NCBI GenBank assembly: GCA_026874595.1
Contig: CM049318.1
Span: forward strand, 34,683,956-34,747,955
Direction: 5' to 3'
Source of the DNA: Sipunculus nudus
Taxonomy: Eukaryota > Annelida > Sipuncula > Golfingiida > Sipunculidae
DNA: 64,000 nt
Shown here: positions 60,601 through 64,000 of the stretch, piece after piece
How positions within the stretch are numbered: the first letter of the stretch is position 1
Layout of the letters: every line of letters starts with the position of its first letter
The notes under the pieces: model-generated
Told to the model about the DNA's origin: nothing
The model's database searches: none
What the model saw: only the letters and a program-made list of their open reading frames with translations
Program-made: the position numbers and the translations under genes

Positions 60601-60745
60601 ACATGCCCTCATCATAAACATAAATCAAGTAGAAGGAACTGACATGGTCCCTAGAGAAGGAAGTGAAACAGATAAACAGTTGATGGAACAACTGTTCGAA
60701 AAGCTTGGTTATAAAGTCAGTTCGTACCAGGATCTGGGTGCAACA
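51605..60745 (+). CDS. Kelch-repeat / caspase fusion gene (3' end outside window)
   Basis: Exons in order: candidate 51605-51617, then 53301-53456, 55357-55469, 56174-56236, 57023-57221, 57739-57819, 58405-58519 (acceptor uncertain), 59167-59216, 59318-59487, 59783-59911, 60182-60322 and 60572-60745. All have GT donors and AG acceptors, and the phases stay in one frame. From the ATG at 53309 they give 461 codons. The N-terminal two thirds hold about five Kelch blades, with repeated YIWGG, IVFGG, YVVGG, YIFGG, IVFGG and D-x-W patterns. A charged linker and two homologous exons follow. The last visible exon is the start of a caspase p20 domain (GHALIININ ... PREGSETD ... FEKLGYKV). The catalytic His and Cys would lie in later exons right of the window. 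Kelch propellers bind proteins, and caspases are Asp-directed cysteine proteases. The combined role (a recognition module steering or restraining a protease) is inference. Confidence 0.85.
53301..53456 (+). CDS. Kelch blade exon 1
   Basis: Begins after CATCAG and encodes YMWRSIHLPKDTQNEV and MWATAVRYKDKLYIWGGD, with a diglycine and a closing LWCFDI. An in-frame TAA at 53291 just upstream means translation either splices in at 53301 or starts at ATG 53309. The leading W-R-S segment could be the strand that closes the propeller. Confidence 0.85.
55357..55469 (+). CDS. Kelch blade exon 2
   Basis: Bounded by TTTTAG and TAAC|GTACGT. Encodes DKEVWFKPSVEGSVPGIRW then LHTACVINGTMIVFGGKAN, a complete W-x-G-x-P-x-R to diglycine Kelch signature. 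Confidence 0.88.
56174..56236 (+). CDS. Kelch blade exon 3
   Basis: A 21-codon, phase 0-0 exon between TTTTAG and CAA|GTAAGT. It encodes ETEDLFVIDLDTYTWKKQ, the outer strands of the second blade (the L-x-V-x-D-x2-T-x-T-W pattern). Confidence 0.88.
57023..57221 (+). CDS. Kelch blade exon 4
   Basis: Between TTCTTCAG and GCAG|GTCGG. Encodes SPRSCHTPTAVVDKMYVVGG, then FLQVYDIQSNSWQ and GQTPAPRQFHSA. This is one whole blade plus the start of the next. Confidence 0.9.
57739..57819 (+). CDS. Kelch blade exon 5
   Basis: Between CATCCAG and CACAG|GTAGG, phases 1 to 1. Encodes AHSDGFYIFGGRSNINNWND then LYHYNT. Confidence 0.85.
58405..58519 (+). CDS. Kelch blade exon 6 (acceptor uncertain)
   Basis: Encodes GNTPSRRHCHSLVIVDENLI and VFG. 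With the acceptor at 58404 the exon also encodes HHWSLIAVTGNTPSRR, which supplies the W...G..P..R signature expected here. The splice site at 58452 (GTGACAG) has a better pyrimidine tract and the same phase, but drops the Trp. The donor is TTGG|GTAATA. Confidence 0.7.
59167..59216 (+). CDS. Kelch blade exon 7
   Basis: A small exon after CGTAG, ending ATAG|GTACG. It completes the diglycine and encodes GHCGEKDNLDCYTAYI, the closing strand of the last blade. The phases on both sides fit only this junction. Confidence 0.72.
59318..59487 (+). CDS. Linker exon
   Basis: After TAACCAG, ending CAGCAG|GTTTG. Encodes GPKAHIPELSAGMEKLQVTR and a Lys/Ser-rich stretch to VDKSVRSQQ. No known domain is recognised; it is probably a flexible connector after the propeller. 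Confidence 0.75.
59783..59911 (+). CDS. Duplicated linker exon A
   Basis: A 43-codon, phase 0-0 exon. It shares EHLEAS, PSTRRFY and EHKE with the next exon. As a symmetrical exon it can be skipped or included without changing the frame. It contains a TED-A site that could be a caspase cut; that is speculation. Confidence 0.78.
60182..60322 (+). CDS. Duplicated linker exon B
   Basis: A 47-codon, phase 0-0 exon homologous to exon A. It contains EHLEAS, VVPSTRRFYMEHKEE and a basic start (NKKSKSGTKKSSYIKS). DNA similarity to exon A is clearest over the EHLEAS segment (GAGCATTTGGAGGCTTC in both). Confidence 0.8.
60572..60745 (+). CDS. Caspase p20 domain, first exon
   Basis: Encodes 58 residues: CFRMESNPKGHALIININ, then VPREGSETDKQLMEQLFEKL and GYKVSSYQDLGAT. 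This matches the start of caspase catalytic domains (Y-x-M ... G-x-A-L-I-I-N ... R-x-G-(T/S)-x2-D ... L-F-x2-L-G-(F/Y)-x-V ... D). The Arg of R-x-G, which lines the S1 pocket in active caspases, is kept. The His and Cys exons are not in the window. Confidence 0.9.
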
Positions 60746-60845
60746 GTAAGTACCATAATCCATAGAGGATTGTTTTTTATGAGGGTGTTTCTCCGATTAA
60801 AAATATTCTCTTATGATACTATGCTTTATTTGCTATGTTTACTGA

Positions 60846-61981
60846 AAGTCATCTGACCTATAGTGATTACTCTTTAGTAGTCCGTCTGCCTGTCCGTTAA
60901 CCACGCACATATCGTAACTGCTGGACCTGGAATCTTTTAACTTGACATCGAGGGAGGTCCATGAAAAAGCTCCTTGGAAATCTGTAATTAGGCCTCTGTT
61001 ACCCATGACCCCCAGAGCTAATAAGTACTCCCTAGAATAAAGAAATGATATAAAAGCTCAAGTATCTGAATAACTAATGCATTATTCACCCTGATTCTTT
61101 GCTTGTATGTTGATCATGGAGTTTTTCATCATTTACTGCAGACTGGTGACGCTACCTGTACATTTTTCAAATTTAACGCATCTTTTTTTCTTTTTTTTGA
61201 GACCTTTAGCTCCAGTATCTGCATAACTAATGCATTGATCACCATGATTCTTTGTCTGTATATTGGTCATGATTGTTGCTTCAGTTCCTGCAGACTGGTG
61301 GCGCAACCTGTATTTTTCTATTTTTCTCGCATTATTTTCTATATTTTCGACCTTCTAGGGAGCGGTCGTCCGTTAACAGGGCACAATTCGTAACCGTTGG
61401 ACCTAGAATATTTTAACACGACATCCAGGAGGTCCGTGAAAGATCTCCTTGGAAACCTGAAATTTGGTCATAGTGACCTATCTTCTGCATTATATTTAAA
61501 AAAACATGATATGAGCATATTATTTCAGAATAAATCTGCATGATTGGTTAGTTGGACCTAAAAACTTCCAATTTGATAAAGATCCGGGGAATTTCCAGTA
61601 AAAATTCCTTGGAAACCAAAAATAATGTCACTGTGACCTATATTCTGCGAGCTGAGAAGGACATGACTTTAACACCCTATTTTTCAGGTAGGTAAAATTA
61701 TGGCAGGTGTATGGAGAATGAGGTCTCTGTACTCTATATCTAAAGTCTATTGGCAAAAAGCATGAATAAGAGCACTCTGCGAGTCATGTTACCCATTGTT
61801 CAAGGTTCCTTGTTGTATTCAGAAATTACGGCTGCCCATGCAGTTATCAAGACGCAAATCGTAACTGCATGACGTGTAGAAATTTTTTGTTCCAAATATA
61901 CTGGTAGGTCCTTAGTAAATCTCCTTGCATAATAAAAAGTACACAAGTCAGCTAAACGTCATGACCCATGGGTCGCCTGTT
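60846..61981 (+). mobile_element. Non-autonomous element with CAGCT(G/A)A termini
   Basis: It starts CATCTGACCTATAGTGATTA then CCGTCTGCCTGTCCGTTAA, and ends GTCAGCTAAACGTCATGACC followed by CATGGGTCGCC. It contains units related to the 340-bp array (CAGACTGGTG(A/G)CGC) and to the 150-bp array (GAAACCTGAAAT). It lies in the intron after the first caspase exon. Confidence 0.55.
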
Positions 61982-62029
61982 TTGCTTTAAGTGTTGGTTG
62001 CATACAATGATTTCCTCTCATGCAAATCC

Positions 62030-63540
62030 AGTGTTCCTCTTTGGGAGTATACATTAGTCCTGGGGCTGAGGGGAGTCCTGTGTGCAATCATATATCTATA
62101 GGGAATTGATTTTGATGTCTTTGCCTATGTTTTCAGGGTCAAGGAATCTATTTAAACCATTTCCTAGACAATACCATTTTTGGTTTCGGTGATATTCAAT
62201 ATGGCGGCCAATATGGCCGCCGTACCATAAAATCATTAATAACTCAAAAGTAATTGAGGTAGGGGAATGATTTTGGTGTCTTTGCCTATGTTTTCAATGT
62301 CTAGGAATCTATTGAAACCATTTCCAAGACAGTACCGTATTTGGTTACGGTGATATTCAATATGGCTGCCAATATGGCCACCGTACCATAAAATCAAACT
62401 TAACTCCAAAAGTTATTGGAGTAAGGGAATGATTTTGGTGTCTTTGCCTATGTTTTTAATGTCTAGGAATCTATTGAAACCATTTCCAAGACAGTACCGT
62501 ATTTGGTTACAGTGATATTCAATATGGCTGCTAATATGGCTACCGTACCATAAAATCAAACTTAACTCAAAAAGTAATTGAGGTAGGGGAATGATTTTGG
62601 TGTCTTTGCCTATGTTTTAAAGGTCAAGGAATCTATAGAACCCATTTCCAAGACAGTACCGTATTTGTTTACGGTTAAATTCAATATGGCTGTCAATATG
62701 GCCGCCGTACCATAAAATCATACATTATTCAAAAAGTAATTGCATGAGGTAGGGGAATGATTTTCGAATCTTTGCCTATATTTTCAATGCAAAGGAATCT
62801 ATTGAAATCATTTTCAAGACAATACTCTATTTGGTTTCGGTGATATTCAATATGGCTGCCATTATGGCTGCTGTACCATTGAATTGCATATGACAAGGCA
62901 AAGAATCAAGGTAGGGGGTTGATTTTGGTGTTATCGTCTATGTTTTAGGGGCCAGGAGTCTCTTTTAATTATTTTCAAGACTATTCTGTTTCTGGTGAAG
63001 GGGATATTTAATATAGCTGCAATGAGAGCAATCAATGAACCATCGGATCATGTATGACAATCCAAGGAATTAAGGTAGGGGATGATATTTCGATGTCTTG
63101 CCTATGTTTTAAGGGTTAAAGGATCTATTGAAACTATTTTTAAGAAAATACCGTATTGGGTATGGTAAAATTCAACATGGTTACCATTATGGCTACCAAT
63201 ATTACAGCTGTACAATTGAATCACGAGTAATTTACTAAAGAATCGAGACAAGATTGATTTTGTTGTCTTTTGTTAAATTTTCAATGGCAAAAAAAAATCA
63301 TCATCAGGCCGGTTTCTTTTCAGGCTAAAATGGAATTCAATATGGCTCCGATATGCCGGCCATGTCATTGAATCATCCAAAATTCACCAAGGAATGCAGC
63401 TTGGTGATTGATTTGGGGGTCTTCAAGGTCAAGATATCTCATGAAATTATTTGGTCGATAAAGTATTTGTTAATGACGAAATTAAGTATGGCTGCCAATA
63501 TGCCAGAGTGTCTTAACATTTAACATAACATTCTTAGAAC
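62030..63540 (+). repeat. 162-bp tandem array, about nine units
   Basis: The mark GATTTTGGTGTCTTTGCCTA (or a close relative) occurs at 62108, 62269, 62431, 62593, 62759, 62921, 63083 and about 63255, and again near 63405. The period is 161-166 bp, with decay to the right. Each unit contains CAATATGGC(T/G)GCCA(A/T)TATGG and GTACCAT. No long ORF runs through the units. Confidence 0.88.
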
Positions 63541-64000
63541 TCAAGCTACATTGACAAATAGTTGATTATAAGTTTTTGATGTAAAGAAATTGATGAAATA
63601 AACATATATCAACGGATAATACATATCTCTTTGCATGCAAGTTTCATATCAAATGAGTACCAAGTCCATCATAACTTATTCAGGTTTATTGTGTGCAACT
63701 TTCCACATTTCGATTTTACATGGGTGCGTTTTACTTGCTTGAAATTTGCAGAATATGAAGCAGGGAGTCTCTGCTTCCTGCAAGACCATACACACCTGAG
63801 AAACTAGTGTATGTGTTATAGAATGTTTTAAGGTACGGCCCTGGTTAGAATTGTTTGTTGGTGGTTGATCATGAAGTGAAGTTCCTGTTCGTTTATGCTA
63901 CATTGTGTACCGCAAATGATCGACAGTTGCTATGATTTCCACTGGTTAGTACCTGAACAAGGTATTTTTCTGCTTTGCACAGTCTTGTATATTTCCATTC
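63541..64000. other. Intron or intergenic sequence, nothing recognised
   Basis: AT-rich. No caspase exon or other feature is identifiable. The remaining caspase exons should lie beyond the right edge. Confidence 0.4.

Noticed and set aside
60746-64000. Remaining caspase exons in the window
   Set aside because: I searched for the SHG and QAC(R/Q/G)G regions and found only repeat sequence.

Overview
The window is animal nuclear DNA. Genes are split into short exons by introns of about 0.1 to 5.4 kb with GT-AG junctions, base composition is AT-rich, and the space between exons is filled with transposable-element remnants and diverged tandem arrays. The protein matches and the style of the repeats suggest a lophotrochozoan, most likely a bivalve mollusc; that assignment is inference.

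Three protein genes, all on the + strand, can be rebuilt exon by exon. (1) About 1.8-10.3 kb: XPA, the damage-verification scaffold of nucleotide excision repair; six exons are seen and the initiator exon is not located. (2) 19.8-34.2 kb: SEC22A, a four-to-five-pass ER membrane protein with an N-terminal longin domain; six exons give a complete 304-residue protein. (3) About 51.6 or 53.3 to 60.7 kb, running off the right edge: a gene that joins a run of Kelch propeller repeats, a linker made of two duplicated exons, and the start of a caspase p20 domain. All junction phases are consistent (at least 461 codons in the window). I know of no described Kelch-caspase protein, so this is the candidate novel system.

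Repeats, left to right: a 196-bp duplication at the left edge; a TTAAAGGG-ended MITE in an XPA intron; a decayed transposase-like pseudogene in another XPA intron; a tRNA-derived SINE; a four-copy 51-bp duplication across an XPA splice donor; an RTE-like LINE relic (12.1-12.8 kb); a 3.0-kb hAT-like element with perfect 8-bp target duplications and a related empty site elsewhere in the window; two Helentron-like elements with 280-bp tandem cores in SEC22A introns, one of them inserted into one arm of an older inverted repeat; 340-bp and 280-bp arrays; a 3'UTR array seeded from the SEC22A stop-codon region; a 36-bp minisatellite; a 150-bp diverged array; a second LINE relic (45.6-46.9 kb); a 0.93-kb hAT-like MITE; a 0.5-kb TIR MITE; and a 162-bp array with an ATGGC(G/T)GCC motif at the right edge.

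The three genes do not form an obvious pathway. XPA acts in the nucleus on damaged DNA, SEC22A in the ER/Golgi, and the third gene presumably couples a Kelch recognition surface to proteolytic signalling. I saw no CRISPR array, rRNA or functional tRNA.
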